A stretch of DNA of 64,000 bases, taken from assembly GCA_034620365.1 (NCBI GenBank), contig JAQGEQ010000324.1:62001-126000 (forward strand), in the 5' to 3' direction. The translations under genes and the position numbers were made by a program. Every line of letters starts with the position of its first letter. Position 1 is the first letter of the stretch. The stretch comes from Pegea sp. RAD2-039. Lineage: Eukaryota; Chordata; Thaliacea; Salpida; Salpidae. The notes under the pieces were generated by a model. The model was given only the letters and a program-made list of their open reading frames with translations. It was not told where the DNA came from and did no database searches. Shown piece by piece: positions 63,061-64,000 of this stretch.

Positions 63061-64000
63061 TCTTTTTAATGTGCTATAGTTAAATTGTTTATCATTACTT
63101 ACTTAGAGAGTTATTATCACTACACTTGACTCGCTTCCTTAGCTCTATCGAGGATTTTTTTCTATACAATACTCACTATTTATTTAATGCCAACAACCTA
63201 AAACTTAAGCATAAACATTGAATAGTAAAAGTAAAGAGTTTTTAGTTAAGATATCACTTATTTAAATTGTATAGAACTATAATCTCATTTATTCAACTAT
63301 TAAATGAATTTAAGTACTTTTAAATTAGTTTTCACGGTATAAGAATAATAAATGACCATTTTTGTCGTTTTGCTGTTTAAGTACTTATATATTAAAAGAT
63401 AGCTTAAACACGAGTGCCACGATTTCTTGATTTAAAGCATTTTATCAATGAAGATATAATTACTCTGCTGATGAAATTGTTACGCAACTATCTTGCATAT
63501 AGTTGCTTTTTTATGTTACATTTATTATTTAATTTTAATTAAAATGCTATAAATATAACAAATAAATGAAAGCATTCTATCAACTAGTAAATAGTTTTTT
63601 TAATAAAGTGAAAGAATAATTTATCTTTAAACATAACATGTTTTGCAAGATTACAGTGGCATTCTGTATAAATAAATTATTTGAAGTTATTTCTATTCGT
63701 AGTTACAAATACTTTTGTTTTTAGCTAGTTTTGGTGAAATTGTTGTTCTTATTAGAAATAAAAATGTATTTTTACTTTTTTTTCAAAAATGTTACTCTTA
63801 TAATTTGTATCATTTATTTTGGCTTTTATTTGTTTAAATTTTTTTTATATAATTAAACTTTATAAACATCATTTAACTTATAAGCACATGATTTATTTGT
63901 AATATGAAAAACATTTATAGTATTATATTTTCAGTGTTTATTTCAAAGAATAAATAATTTAATTTTTGTAAGCAGATCTAGTTTATTTGAATTGCTTTTA
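63061..64000. other. A+T-rich right end of the window
   Basis: No gene, repeat or RNA gene that I can support. Confidence 0.6.

Overview
This is a nuclear window from an invertebrate animal. It is strongly A+T-rich (about three quarters by eye), its genes are split by spliceosomal introns, and it carries non-LTR retrotransposon debris. The gene set (XRN1, ANKZF1, DPM1, ZC4H2, a collectrin-like membrane protein and a rhodopsin-family peptide receptor) is metazoan. I cannot name the phylum. Introns are bimodal: many measure 48-58 nt, while others run to several kilobases. All exon borders below were read by eye from GT/AG sites and reading-phase continuity. For six genes (XRN1 from a phase-0 first exon, the 308-aa gene, ANKZF1, DPM1, ZC4H2 and the collectrin-like gene), and also for the receptor and the coiled-coil membrane gene, the summed exon lengths close exactly in frame.

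Layout. 1-10810 (+): 3' half of XRN1, the cytoplasmic 5'-3' exoribonuclease; its catalytic N-terminus lies outside the window. 12314-13201 (+): a small unrecognised helical protein with an unresolved 5' end. 13746-15430 (+): an unrecognised basic 308-aa protein. 17263-20737 (-): ANKZF1/Vms1, complete. 22898-24438 (+): a 331-aa protein with an N-terminal membrane region and a long coiled coil. 24819-25888 (-): DPM1. 26383-28044 (-): ZC4H2. 28733-30660 (-): a degenerate CR1/Jockey-like LINE, followed by more decayed sequence to about 32000. 32770-34330 (-): a 201-aa collectrin-like type I membrane protein. 34331-47792: a gene-poor desert with one candidate exon. 47793-55162 (+): a ten-exon GPCR of the somatostatin/allatostatin-C/opioid receptor type. 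55163-64000: a second desert with a solo LINE 3' tail, a tRNA-derived SINE-like element, a small TM ORF and a GC-richer island of ambiguous ORFs.

Functional links. XRN1 (mRNA decay) and ANKZF1 (release of stalled nascent chains) both act in mRNA and translation quality control, but they are separated by unrelated genes and point in opposite directions, so I read no operon-like logic into this. The items most worth attention are the stand-alone collectrin-like protein, the receptor's roughly 100-residue second extracellular loop, a perfect 21-bp hairpin in the ANKZF1/coiled-coil intergenic region, the pair of related LINE 3' tails, and a frame-neutral 51-nt intron in XRN1.
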